From: Saccharofermentans sp.
Lineage (GTDB): Bacteria; Bacillota_A; Clostridia; Saccharofermentanales; Saccharofermentanaceae
Direction of reading: 5' to 3'
DNA: 55,383 bases
NCBI GenBank assembly: GCA_024692105.1
Contig: JAILMZ010000152.1
Span: 1 to 55,383 of the forward strand
The position numbers were made by a program, and so were the translations under genes. Below, in pieces: positions 9,106-16,113 of the stretch (position 1 is the first letter of the stretch; every line of letters begins with the position of its first letter). A model generated the notes under the pieces. It was not told where the DNA came from. It made no database searches and saw nothing but the letters and a program-made list of their open reading frames with translations.

Positions 9106-9679
9106 CAAGTCTTCTTTGCACAAACTGATCACAGATCTTAAAAGCGTGCCGTCGCGGGTGTTTTACATCTTCGCGGCGGTTGCTGTTTTCTGTTGCTTCT
9201 TTGTTATGGGGCCAAGCCCGTATTCTGTCTTTTTGTCTTTGTTTTTGCTGGCTCTGGTGGCATGTGCCGCAGCTGACATCAATGCCGGGATCGTCCCGGA
9301 CCTTATTGTTGCATTCATAGCCTTGCTGGGAATTGCCGACATCCTGTTTATCGACGGAGTAGGCTTAGTTGCCGATCACCTTATAGGGGCGGTATGTGTT
9401 TCGGTGCCTATGCTGGTTTTGTCCCTGGTCGTTAAAGGTGCATTCGGAGGCGGTGATATTAAGCTTGTGGCGGCTGCGGGTCTTTTAATGGGATCACGGC
9501 CTGTTGCTGCAGGTGTTTTCCTCGGGATGTTCATATCAGGATTTTATGCCGCCTATCTTCTCATCCTCCGCAAGGCGGGTTCGAAGTCAAAGATCAAACT
9601 GGTACCGTTCCTTGCGGTCGGACTCTCGGTCGCGGTCCTGTTCGAGAATTATATATTGGATTACATTGTAAGATTCTAA
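9095..9679 (+). CDS. pilD: Prepilin peptidase, short A24 form
   Basis: An aspartic membrane protease of the A24 family with several membrane helices. The two catalytic aspartates are visible in AADINAGIVPD and in GGGDIKL. The N-terminal cysteine-containing methyltransferase domain of full-length PilD is absent, so N-methylation of mature pilins is not predicted from this protein. It would cut the leaders of the pilins at 12668, 15774, 16114 and 40331 (G before F, E or V, with E at +5). I prefer ATG 9095 to the TTG at 9086. The gene overlaps the end of pilB by 11 bases, so it is the last member of the operon. Confidence 0.88.
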   Translation: MTTDKSSLHKLITDLKSVPSRVFYIFAAVAVFCCFFVMGPSPYSVFLSLFLLALVACAAADINAGIVPDLIVAFIALLGIADILFIDGVGLVADHLIGAVCVSVPMLVLSLVVKGAFGGGDIKLVAAAGLLMGSRPVAAGVFLGMFISGFYAAYLLILRKAGSKSKIKLVPFLAVGLSVAVLFENYILDYIVRF

Positions 9680-9681
9680 GA

Positions 9682-9721
9682 TAAAAATGCACCCGCCTTT
9701 TCTGACGGGTGCATGTCTTTT
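9682..9721. terminator. Bidirectional terminator between pilD and the SPFH gene
   Basis: A 9-bp stem ATGCACCCG/CGGGTGCAT (9687-9695 and 9706-9714) has a T-rich run on the + side and an A run before it, giving a T run on the - strand. It serves both convergent genes. Confidence 0.85.
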
Positions 9722-9736
9722 ATAGGAAGCATATGA

Positions 9737-10648
9737 TTAACCTTCTTCGGATTCCTCAACGGGTGCGGGTGTCGGGATAACAGCATTCTCAGACATGCTT
9801 CCCATATCGATCATAGGAATGATGCCGTTATCTTCACCTGTCTGGATCATAGGGAGTCTGCCGTCCCATCTGCTGATAGTCTCGTATTGGATGATGTTGG
9901 GCGTTAAGGACTCTTCCCGTACTGCGTTTGCTTCAGCTTCTGCTTCAGCCGCGATCAGCATGGCGTCTGCTTCGGCCTGTGCTGATGTTCTTGTTACAGA
10001 AGCCTGTGCTTCCGCCTGCTCTATTGCTCTTTGATTCTCTATCTGCTGTGTTTGATAGCGGATCTGTGCTGCCTGCTGCTCGGCAATGACTTCGTTATAG
10101 GAGTCTTCGTAATCGGCGTTGTTGACGACTACCTTTATTATCGTGATAGTATCCTCACCATACTTTTCATCAACCGAAGCCTGTAAAGCCTGCGCGATAG
10201 CAGGTTCAATGATGCCTCTGTTAGTAGCATCGATAGAGTTGTACTGCTTGGCAGCTGTCTTCACTGCGGAAGATACAAAGCTGCTTGTAAGAAGCGTGTG
10301 CTCGTAATCGTAAACATTAGCCACCAGCCAGGAAGAACGACCCTCATTGATGCGGTAAGTAATATTGATACCCTCATAATAAAGTGCGGTACGCTCGCTG
10401 GTCTCACTCCATATCTGTCCGTCGATCACGACATCCTGCTGCTTGTTGTTAACAAGACGCACATTCTCGATGAACGGGATCTGAAGTGCAATGCCGGATT
10501 GGATATTCTCCGAGCTTACCTGTCCGAATCTTACACGGACACCGGTGTACCCCGTGGGAATGATCTTAAATGATTTCATAGCAAGCACCAGTACAGCGAT
10601 GATAACGACAAATGCTACCACCCACTTCTTAGAAAACTTATTCTTCAT
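9737..10648 (-). CDS. SPFH/prohibitin-family membrane protein
   Basis: A 303-residue protein with one N-terminal membrane helix (about residues 8-26), then an SPFH/Band 7 domain (IIPTGYTGVRVRFGQV to about residue 190) and a long Ala/Glu-rich coiled coil (about 185-250: AEAQASVTRTSAQAEADAML). The last ~50 residues are polar. This is the prohibitin/HflK-HflC-like arrangement; in the family such proteins form membrane microdomain scaffolds. The start is set at ATG 10648, because the in-frame ATG 15 bases upstream overlaps the AGGAGGG ribosome site at 10653-10660. It has its own promoter and no operon partners, and a role in pilus assembly is not evident. Confidence 0.85.
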   Translation of the reverse strand: MKNKFSKKWVVAFVVIIAVLVLAMKSFKIIPTGYTGVRVRFGQVSSENIQSGIALQIPFIENVRLVNNKQQDVVIDGQIWSETSERTALYYEGINITYRINEGRSSWLVANVYDYEHTLLTSSFVSSAVKTAAKQYNSIDATNRGIIEPAIAQALQASVDEKYGEDTITIIKVVVNNADYEDSYNEVIAEQQAAQIRYQTQQIENQRAIEQAEAQASVTRTSAQAEADAMLIAAEAEAEANAVREESLTPNIIQYETISRWDGRLPMIQTGEDNGIIPMIDMGSMSENAVIPTPAPVEESEEG

Positions 10649-10677
10649 AACAACCCTCCTCATTAATACTGAGGGTA

Positions 10678-10683
10678 ATTATA
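10678..10683 (-). promoter_or_regulatory. Candidate -10 element of the SPFH gene
   Basis: TATAAT on the reverse strand lies 30 bases before the chosen start codon. No convincing -35 is visible at 16-18 bases. The rest of 10684-10908 shows no gene that I can support; it contains an odd GC-rich patch at about 10740-10835. Confidence 0.4.
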
Positions 10684-10908
10684 CATTAGTGGGTATCACT
10701 CTCCTGTTAAGAAAAGGTAAAGTTGGTTATGGCCAAAGTTTTGTGCGGCGCGGCAGCCTGGTTGGTTACTTTTGGGGCGTGCGGGTCTGGCTTGCTTGCT
10801 TTTTTGGGCACGTGGCCCCGGTCTGCTTGCGGTTTTTAAAATTTTAGAAATCCGCAATGAAAAACAGCATCCACATGCTAACGGAGATTCTCTTCCCGGA
10901 TTCTTAAA

Positions 10909-10945
10909 CTCCCGCGCACGAAAAAGCCGGGGACGAATCCCCGGC
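10909..10945 (-). repeat. 37-bp outer inverted repeat, left copy, with terminator of the silent pilin
   Basis: A perfect reverse-complement copy of 13169-13205. It contains the stem GCCGGGGA/TCCCCGGC with an A run that is a T run on the reverse strand, so it acts as the terminator of the silent pilin cassette. Identity stops at the edges of these 37 bases: the DNA between the stop codon and the terminator is unrelated in the two copies. Confidence 0.95.
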
Positions 10946-10986
10946 TTTCTTTATTCTGTTAAGTACTATCTAGTCTAGAATGACAA

Positions 10987-11412
10987 TTAAGCAGTTGCTG
11001 CTGTCCATACAGGCTGACCATTTGTTATGGTAAGTGTATAAGTGCTTGTCTTAGTTCCATTTTTGATTGTGACAGAACCACCAGTAATGATATATGTTGT
11101 AGTATCAAAATTGAAAGAAAAGGCTGTAACTATATTTTTGTCTACTCCGGCAAGATCCCATACATTCTCACCATATTTAATCGTCTGATCACCATGTACA
11201 ACAGTGGTAGCTTGTGTTAAAGGAGAGGTAGCACTTCCTTCTCTACCATAAATATCGGTTATAACTGCCTGTGCTGCTGCATATACAGTAGCTGCCGTCT
11301 GATATTCCTTCTCTTCTCTTGCCCTCTTGATATATCCTGTCAAAGCAGGTACCAACATAGCTGCCAAGATAGCGAGGATAACGAGAACTACGATAAGTTC
11401 AACTAATGTGAA
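10987..11412 (-). pseudogene. Silent, leaderless major-pilin cassette
   Basis: On the reverse strand these bases encode 141 residues of a mature type IV pilin: FTLVELIVVLVILAILAAML, the spine ALTGYIKRAREEKEYQ, then a variable C-terminal body ending in WTAATA. There is no prepilin leader. The open frame runs back only to an ATG at 11436 (MLICCNGQ before F), which overlaps the stop of the recombinase gene and offers neither the basic leader nor the Gly at -1 needed for cleavage. No promoter of its own is visible. The first 114 bases are identical to the expressed pilin; after that the two diverge in sequence but have nearly equal length (141 versus 143 residues after the cleavage site). I interpret it as a stored alternative pilin. 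Confidence 0.85.
11299..11412 (-). repeat. 114-bp inner inverted repeat, left copy
   Basis: A perfect reverse complement of 12701-12814, checked base by base. It encodes residues +1 to +38 of the mature pilin. Both ends are sharp: the first base outside each end differs between copies. Confidence 0.97.
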
Positions 11413-11435
11413 CTGACCGTTACAGCAAATGAGCA

Positions 11436-12393
11436 TTACTCCTCATATATCGCCCTCGCCAACATCCGGTTGGCTTTTCGCTGCGCTTCCTCATTTGCGT
11501 GGCTGTAAACGTTCAATGTGATCGCGGCAGATGAGTGTCCGAGCTTACGGCTTACGCTGACGATATCAGCTCCGTGAGCAATACTGATTGTCGCCATGCT
11601 GTGGCGGAGACGGTGCGGGTGGAAATCATCGATGCTATATCGTTTGCCCCAGACTCTGAATAATGAAGATAACGTTGACGGGTTTAGGACGCCGCCTTTG
11701 GAGTTAGTGAAACAAAAGCCGGTTCGAGCAAGTCCACTTAGCCTGCTCCTTTTCCCACGTGCGCATCACATCAAGTGCATGTGGATTAAGGATGATCTTA
11801 CGGGCCTTGCCGCTTTTGGTGGAGAGTATCCTTACACCCTCGCGAGGAAAGTACTGCGCGTTATTGCGAACTGTCACTTCACCAGTCGCAAGATTTATGT
11901 CGTCCCAAGTGAGCCCGCAGACTTCGCCGCGCCTGCAGCCGCTGTCGGTCATGAAGTAAACTGCACATTTATACATAAGCCTCTCACGCTCCATGCACCT
12001 TAAGATGTGTCTGATCTCAACTTCCGTATACGCTTTGCCCGAGTCCTACGCATCATCCTTGCGTCTCATCGGCTTTTTCATGCCTTGCATGGGAGAGTTG
12101 CAAATGATGTCATCTTCAGCCGCCGCGCGAAAAACATTACGCAGCATATCAAAATGTAAACAGACAGTACTGTATTTATATATATCTTGCAGCTCTGACA
12201 TGTATGACTTAACCATACTCTTTGTAATCTCGCAGATGAGCAAGCCGTCCCACCTATCCGCGGCACGCCTCAAAACTTGCCGGTAAGACAGGATAGTGTT
12301 TCTCGATCTCGTCCTGCTGATCTGTTCCAGAAATGTATCCGAGTATTGAGTGAATGTGAGCCATTTCTTCCTTGTTAATAACGTTTTTAACAT
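11436..12393 (-). pseudogene. Tyrosine recombinase, interrupted by one stop and one frameshift
   Basis: Read across frames, this is a complete ~318-residue phage-integrase-type recombinase. It has an N-terminal SAM-like DNA-binding domain (MLKTLLTRKKW to about residue 115) and a catalytic domain with Arg in SGCRRGEVCGL, Lys in STKSGKARKI, HRLRH, LGHSS, and Tyr in LNVYSH. Two lesions break it: an in-frame TAG at 12046-12048 and a one-base insertion near 11704-11710 (the total length of 958 bases is 3n+1). The start ATG at 12393 has an AAGGAGG site. The stop lies 23 bases from the inverted repeat. All catalytic residues survive, so the lesions are recent or are sequence errors. Inside the pilin switch it is the obvious candidate for the recombinase that inverts it. 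Confidence 0.85.
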
Positions 12394-12421
12394 AATCGTT
12401 CCTCCTTCAGTAAGTACCACG

Positions 12422-12427
12422 ACTATA
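12422..12427 (-). promoter_or_regulatory. Candidate -10 of the recombinase gene, with a nearby dyad
   Basis: TATAGT on the reverse strand lies 29 bases before the recombinase start; no clear -35 is seen. Next to it is a dyad: AATTCC (12431-12436) with GGAATT (12459-12464), and CGAGAAA (12438-12444) with TTTCTCG (12464-12470). It could be a regulatory or accessory recombination site in the divergent control region. Confidence 0.35.
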
Positions 12428-12562
12428 GTTAATTCCTCGAGAAACGGTTTACTTATTCAGGAATTTCTCGTTCACAAATAGCATTCGATTTACGGTTTTG
12501 AAACAAACACACGAGGTAGATTAACAAAATTTTAAGGTGTTGTTAATTGTGCCTCAGTGCCC

Positions 12563-12591
12563 TTGAAATAGGTTTTTTCGCAAGGTATAGT
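12563..12591 (+). promoter_or_regulatory. Strong promoter of the expressed pilin
   Basis: TTGAAA at 12563-12568 and TATAGT at 12586-12591 are separated by exactly 17 bases. The expected leader RNA is about 70 bases. It contains a 7-bp stem CAAACGA/TCGTTTG (12605-12611 and 12622-12628) close to the 5' end, which may stabilise the transcript, and an AAGGAGGA ribosome site at 12653-12660. Confidence 0.8.
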
Positions 12592-12667
12592 TCAAGCATA
12601 GCAACAAACGAAAGCAATCTATCGTTTGAAAATACTCTACTTAATAATAATGAAGGAGGAAAGAACA

Positions 12668-13132
12668 ATGAAAAGAGTTGGAAAGTCATCTAAAAGAGGT
12701 TTCACATTAGTTGAACTTATCGTAGTTCTCGTTATCCTCGCTATCTTGGCAGCTATGTTGGTACCTGCTTTGACAGGATATATCAAGAGGGCAAGAGAAG
12801 AGAAGGAATATCAGGCAGCTTCAACAGTTTATGCAGCAGTTCAGGCTCTTTCTACAGAGTGGTACGGTACAGGATCCAATGATAAGTTTAAGATTACGGA
12901 AGTTGAGAAGCTTACAGGGTTGGATATAAATGCGATTGGTTATTACCGAGTTGCTGAAGGATCTGGAACAGGCGGTGCTGATCCTGACAACGTGGGAGCA
13001 ATCCAAGCAATAGCTATTCAGTTTACAGATGGTGGCAGTTGGTATACTTTCGCTCCCGGTACAGTGTCTTGGGGTACTACAACAGGAGCTATGCCTTCAG
13101 TTGGTGGTAAGACATTGACAGCAATGACATAA
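12668..13132 (+). CDS. pilA: Expressed major type IV pilin
   Basis: A prepilin of 154 residues. The leader MKRVGKSSKRG is short and basic, cleavage follows Gly11, and the mature protein starts FTLVELIVVLVILAILAAML with Glu at +5. The helical spine ALTGYIKRAREEKEYQ follows, then a variable globular part rich in Gly, Thr and Ser with no cysteine pair. The start ATG is favoured over upstream in-frame codons by the AAGGAGGA site at 12653. It has its own strong promoter and terminator and stands apart from the assembly operon, as expected for a highly expressed structural subunit. Its first 114 mature bases are identical to the silent cassette at 11299-11412. Confidence 0.93.
   Translation: MKRVGKSSKRGFTLVELIVVLVILAILAAMLVPALTGYIKRAREEKEYQAASTVYAAVQALSTEWYGTGSNDKFKITEVEKLTGLDINAIGYYRVAEGSGTGGADPDNVGAIQAIAIQFTDGGSWYTFAPGTVSWGTTTGAMPSVGGKTLTAMT
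12701..12814 (+). repeat. 114-bp inner inverted repeat, right copy
   Basis: A perfect inverted match to 11299-11412. It starts at codon +1 (Phe) of the mature pilin and ends inside codon +38. It has no mismatch even at synonymous positions, whereas the sequence beyond it diverges at once, which points to recent exchange rather than selection on protein alone. Confidence 0.97.
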
Positions 13133-13168
13133 GGTGTTGTTGTAGATAAAAAAGGAATAGTATTCCGA

Positions 13169-13205
13169 GCCGGGGATTCGTCCCCGGCTTTTTCGTGCGC
13201 GGGAG
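13169..13205 (+). terminator. Terminator of the expressed pilin, within the 37-bp outer inverted repeat (right copy)
   Basis: GCCGGGGA, a TTCG loop, TCCCCGGC, then five T. The 37 bases are the exact reverse complement of 10909-10945, so the two pilin cassettes mirror each other at their outer ends as well. Confidence 0.95.
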
Positions 13206-13267
13206 AGTGCTTGAAGGGGGAAGGGGCGTAAAATATAAGTAGCAGGCAAGCGCACGATCTGATTAAC

Positions 13268-13366
13268 TTGACGGGATACAATGCCTGCGGGCAGGGGTTC
13301 TATCTAACGCCGGATCTTGAGTTCTCAAGAAGATGGGCGAAGAAGAATCATTCCAACGCGAATTAA
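13268..13366 (+). pseudogene. Possible remnant of a DUF3990-type gene
   Basis: Frame 2 reads CGQGFYLTPDLEFSRRWAKK and then stops. This resembles the G-x-G-F-Y-L-T ... A-x-x-W-A segment of DUF3990 (ADP-ribosyltransferase-like) proteins. There is no start codon, ribosome site or rest of domain. The remaining DNA between the pilin terminator and the EAL gene shows nothing else. Confidence 0.3.
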
Positions 13367-13400
13367 CAAAGGTGCTGGAGAGCTTTCAGTAAAAGATATA

Positions 13401-15005
13401 TCAGGAGTCGACCACTAAAGTTGCGGAACCGTAGAGCTTTAGCGGTTTGCCGTTCTCGTCGTACTCGGTTGTGTAACGCACATGGAAAGGAACGCGTCCG
13501 ACCGTAAGAGGAATTATATCTTCAGCGGTGCCGCAGCCAGCGATAAGATCGTCAAGCATTTTCCTGTACATGTCTGCATAATCGGGAGGGAATATTCCTT
13601 CCTCGATAGCAGGCTCGGGATAGTTCTTAACAAGAGGCGGAAGATGCAGGTCTCTCATGCATCTGAAGCAAGGCCTCATATCCCGTGTAGCGACGTCGAC
13701 TTCCCAGGCATAGACATTGGCATGCTCGAAGGCCTGTTTGAATTTTGCCTCGTTCTCAAGAAGTCCTTCCAGGTAGCTCTTCTCAGAGGTGATATTTTTT
13801 ACCATGGAATAGAAAAGATATTTCTCGCCGGCACGGCCTATGAGCCTTATCGAGTTTTCTACACAAACAAGCTCTTCTCCGCATATTGAAGTGCATATAT
13901 TGGACCATGTCTCGCAGCTCTCCTCGTCGCCGCTTTCTATCGCACGAAGTATCATGTCCTCAAATATCTCGTGATTTTTCTCATCGTAAACGCGCCACGG
14001 ATCATTACCGAAGATATCCTTTTCGTTGCGTCCCATGCCAACTTCTTTTATATACTTCTTGTTGACACGCTGTATCTCCATACTGCCGTCAGTCTTATCG
14101 TAGACAAACAATGCCGCGGGTCCCGCGAAGTTGCTGAAGATCAATGTTTCCATAGATTCGGGGTTCCAAAATCTCCCCGAGTCGAGCACATTTATCAAAG
14201 AGAGCGATGTGTTAAGCGGCTCGTGCGTTACCGTCTGAATATATTCGAGGAAATCATCCTCGGTGCTTGGTATGGAGTAAAGGTAGCCCTGAATATAGTT
14301 ACAGCCGATGCTCTTTAGGTAATCCGCCATCTCGATGCTCTCGACACCTTCGGCGATTACGGGTGTATCGAGCCACTTTGCCATCTGGACTATCGAGCTT
14401 AAGATGGTGCCGCCACGTCCGCCAATGTCACCCTTGATGAATATCATGTCAAGCTTGATGATATCCACCATGAGATCTTTCAGGATATTAAGGGATGAGT
14501 AGCCGCTGCCGAAGTCATCCATCTCAACGAGGTACCCCAGTGAATGTAATCTGCTTATGACGGATGAGACGAGCTCCATGCCCCCAATGGCAGACGACTC
14601 GGTAACCTCGATGCGAAGGTACTTGACCGGGATATGATACTTCTTGCGTATCGCTTCTATCGTGTCTATATAGTTATTGTTGTAAATGTCGTAACGCGAC
14701 ATGTTTACTGATATCGGCATGAGACTGAACCCCTGGTCCAGACATCTTCGCTGAAACCTGCACACCATCTCGAAAAGGTACACATCAGCATTATAGATGA
14801 GACCGTTTCTCTCCATGGCGGGGATAAAATCCGAGGGGGACTGTGGTCCGAACTCGGGGTCGTTCCAACGCATCAACGCCTCAGCGCCGAGCATCCTGCC
14901 CGTTGTATGATTGATCTGGGCCTGATAGTTTACAAATATATGTCCGTCTGAAAGAGCCTGATCAAATCTGCTTACCAGTTCGGCATCTGTCATCTTTCTG
15001 TCCAT
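13401..15005 (-). CDS. EAL-domain cyclic-di-GMP phosphodiesterase
   Basis: A 534-residue soluble protein. Residues ~10-255 form an EAL domain with the catalytic signature intact: EALMRW, ISVNMSR, RIEVTESS, MDDFGSGYSSLN, IIKLDM, EGVES and IQGYLYS. It should hydrolyse c-di-GMP to pGpG. The C-terminal half (about 290-534) looks like two PAS-like sensory modules (FVYDKTDGSMEIQRVNKKYIKEVG, and the last ~110 residues). No GGDEF domain or membrane helix is present. The gene sits on the reverse strand between the pilin switch and the minor pilins, and PilB carries c-di-GMP-type motifs, so a role in tuning pilus activity is a reasonable inference. The ATG at 15005 follows AAGGGG. Confidence 0.92.
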   Translation of the reverse strand: MDRKMTDAELVSRFDQALSDGHIFVNYQAQINHTTGRMLGAEALMRWNDPEFGPQSPSDFIPAMERNGLIYNADVYLFEMVCRFQRRCLDQGFSLMPISVNMSRYDIYNNNYIDTIEAIRKKYHIPVKYLRIEVTESSAIGGMELVSSVISRLHSLGYLVEMDDFGSGYSSLNILKDLMVDIIKLDMIFIKGDIGGRGGTILSSIVQMAKWLDTPVIAEGVESIEMADYLKSIGCNYIQGYLYSIPSTEDDFLEYIQTVTHEPLNTSLSLINVLDSGRFWNPESMETLIFSNFAGPAALFVYDKTDGSMEIQRVNKKYIKEVGMGRNEKDIFGNDPWRVYDEKNHEIFEDMILRAIESGDEESCETWSNICTSICGEELVCVENSIRLIGRAGEKYLFYSMVKNITSEKSYLEGLLENEAKFKQAFEHANVYAWEVDVATRDMRPCFRCMRDLHLPPLVKNYPEPAIEEGIFPPDYADMYRKMLDDLIAGCGTAEDIIPLTVGRVPFHVRYTTEYDENGKPLKLYGSATLVVDS

Positions 15006-15131
15006 GTTAAGGTCCCCCTTGGGCAGTCTTAATCAAATATTAACATGCGAGGCGGATGATATGTTATTGTACTTGATTGTTTACGGACTTTTGAATAATT
15101 GTTCACAGAACGTAACGCGGGAAATGTTGAA

Positions 15132-15317
15132 GTAAAAAGCCGTCGAGGTTAAAATTAAAGTAGATTCGGAAATAGGCTTATTTCTGCGCTCACCGGTTAT
15201 TTCAGAAAGGCAAGAAGAGCCAGAGCCTTCCATATGGCGGATGAAGCCCGCGTTGCTGCAACAGCGATTATGCTTGAGCGTTACGCTATGAACAGCGAGG
15301 GGCATTACGGGTTTTAA
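15132..15317 (+). pseudogene. Probable remnant of a third pilin gene
   Basis: Frame 3 reads VKSRRG, two stops within four codons, then LISALTGYFRKARRARAFHM and a further ~30 residues up to a stop at 15317. KSRRG resembles a prepilin leader, and ALTGYFRKAR matches the ALTGYIKRAR spine of the expressed pilin. The hydrophobic segment is missing or scrambled, and there is no usable start codon. It ends three bases before the next minor pilin. The rest of 15006-15131 contains nothing I can support. Confidence 0.4.
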
Positions 15318-15319
15318 AA

Positions 15320-15772
15320 ATGAGAAGAGTAAATAAGACATCATTATCTTCCAGGACGTCGGTTCTCCTTCGCGGTAACGAAGGGACCAGTCTTGTTTTG
15401 GTATCGATAATAGCAATAATCGTTATAACAGCGGTTATTGTTCTTCGAATATCCACAAGCGCACTTTGGGCGTCTGCAGATAAGCAGGTATATCAGGATC
15501 AGGCATACGAGCTTGCAACGAGTATGGGTGAGTCGGTAGATACGCTTATCGGTAAAGGGAAGATCAATCTGTCGTCCATTTGCACGGATGATGACATTCA
15601 TCAAATAGCAGCTGACAGCAATACCGGGATACCCAATTCCGATATTGCCGTGACTGTACGTCTCAACGGAGATCTTTATGAGGTTGTTACGACTGCTCAT
15701 GTGGCCCGGGCAACTTATGTCTATACAGCAACCTACAAAGGGTCGGGAACCTCATATACAAGGCAGTACTGA
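15320..15772 (+). CDS. Minor pilin-like protein, PilX type
   Basis: 150 residues: a basic start, then RGNEGTSLVLVSIIAIIVITAVIVL as a single membrane helix (about residues 18-42), an amphipathic helix (ADKQVYQDQAYELATSMGESVDTLI) and a small beta domain. The position and length of the hydrophobic part fit a minor pilin, but the Gly before TSLVLV is not followed by Glu at +5, as is also true of PilX-like proteins. No strong ribosome site is seen before ATG 15320. It starts a run of three genes (15320, 15774, 16114) with 1 and 4 bases between them, a typical minor-pilin operon. Confidence 0.65.
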   Translation: MRRVNKTSLSSRTSVLLRGNEGTSLVLVSIIAIIVITAVIVLRISTSALWASADKQVYQDQAYELATSMGESVDTLIGKGKINLSSICTDDDIHQIAADSNTGIPNSDIAVTVRLNGDLYEVVTTAHVARATYVYTATYKGSGTSYTRQY

Positions 15773-15773
15773 T

Positions 15774-16109
15774 ATGAAGACCAGACATAAGACATTTGGC
15801 ATAAGGAACAAAAAGGGCGAGACGATGGCGGAAGTTCTCGTTGCATTTACTTTGCTGTCGATAATGCTTGTAGTCTTTGCTCAGGGAATCGCGTGGGCGT
15901 CCAGGTCTGAGGTTAATGCGACCAACAGCAGGAATTCCGCGGATACCGGGATGAGGGAGCTTCAGGAAGATATAGCGAACGGTAATTATGGTGCGCGTCA
16001 ACCGGATGCAGTTACTGTGAATGAGAATGCGAAGATAGATCGTTGTGTGAGCACACATGAAGGACATGTATATGTAGTATATTTGCCTTCTTCATCTTCA
16101 GGCGGGTGA
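15774..16109 (+). CDS. Minor pilin (prepilin-type leader)
   Basis: 111 residues. The leader ends in RNKKG and the mature protein starts ETMAEVLVAFTLLSIMLVVF, with Glu at +5, so it is a substrate for prepilin peptidase. The globular part is short (about 75 residues). ATG 15774 lies one base after the stop of the previous gene. A longer in-frame opening exists upstream but overlaps that gene and would bury the leader. It is likely part of the tip or priming complex with its neighbours. Confidence 0.8.
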   Translation: MKTRHKTFGIRNKKGETMAEVLVAFTLLSIMLVVFAQGIAWASRSEVNATNSRNSADTGMRELQEDIANGNYGARQPDAVTVNENAKIDRCVSTHEGHVYVVYLPSSSSGG

Positions 16110-16113
16110 TGTC

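Larger units (their letters stand above)
11413..12700. other. Predicted invertible segment carrying pilin promoter, leader and recombinase
   Basis: This 1288-bp segment lies exactly between the two 114-bp inverted repeats. It holds the decayed tyrosine recombinase (-) and, at its right end, the only good pilin promoter, the ribosome site, the start codon and the 11-codon leader (+). Inverting it would place the promoter and leader in frame in front of the silent body, giving a 152-residue prepilin, and would silence the present gene. Inversion is inferred from layout, not observed. Confidence 0.7.

Noticed and set aside
10987..11436. Reading the silent pilin as a normal gene starting at ATG 11436
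   Set aside because: The eight residues before FTLVEL (MLICCNGQ) do not form a prepilin leader, Gly at -1 is replaced by Gln, and there is no own promoter; it fits a leaderless cassette better.
11436..12393. Programmed frameshifting or stop readthrough in the recombinase gene
   Set aside because: Two independent breaks would both need recoding, and neither has a convincing slippery site or downstream structure; decay or error is simpler.
12394..12667. c-di-GMP riboswitch in the pilin leader
   Set aside because: The conserved GEMM-type core sequences were not found; only a small 7-bp stem is present.
10909..13205. A prophage or integrative element inserted in the pilin gene
   Set aside because: Integration would leave direct repeats, whereas the repeats here are inverted, and no other phage or transfer genes are present.
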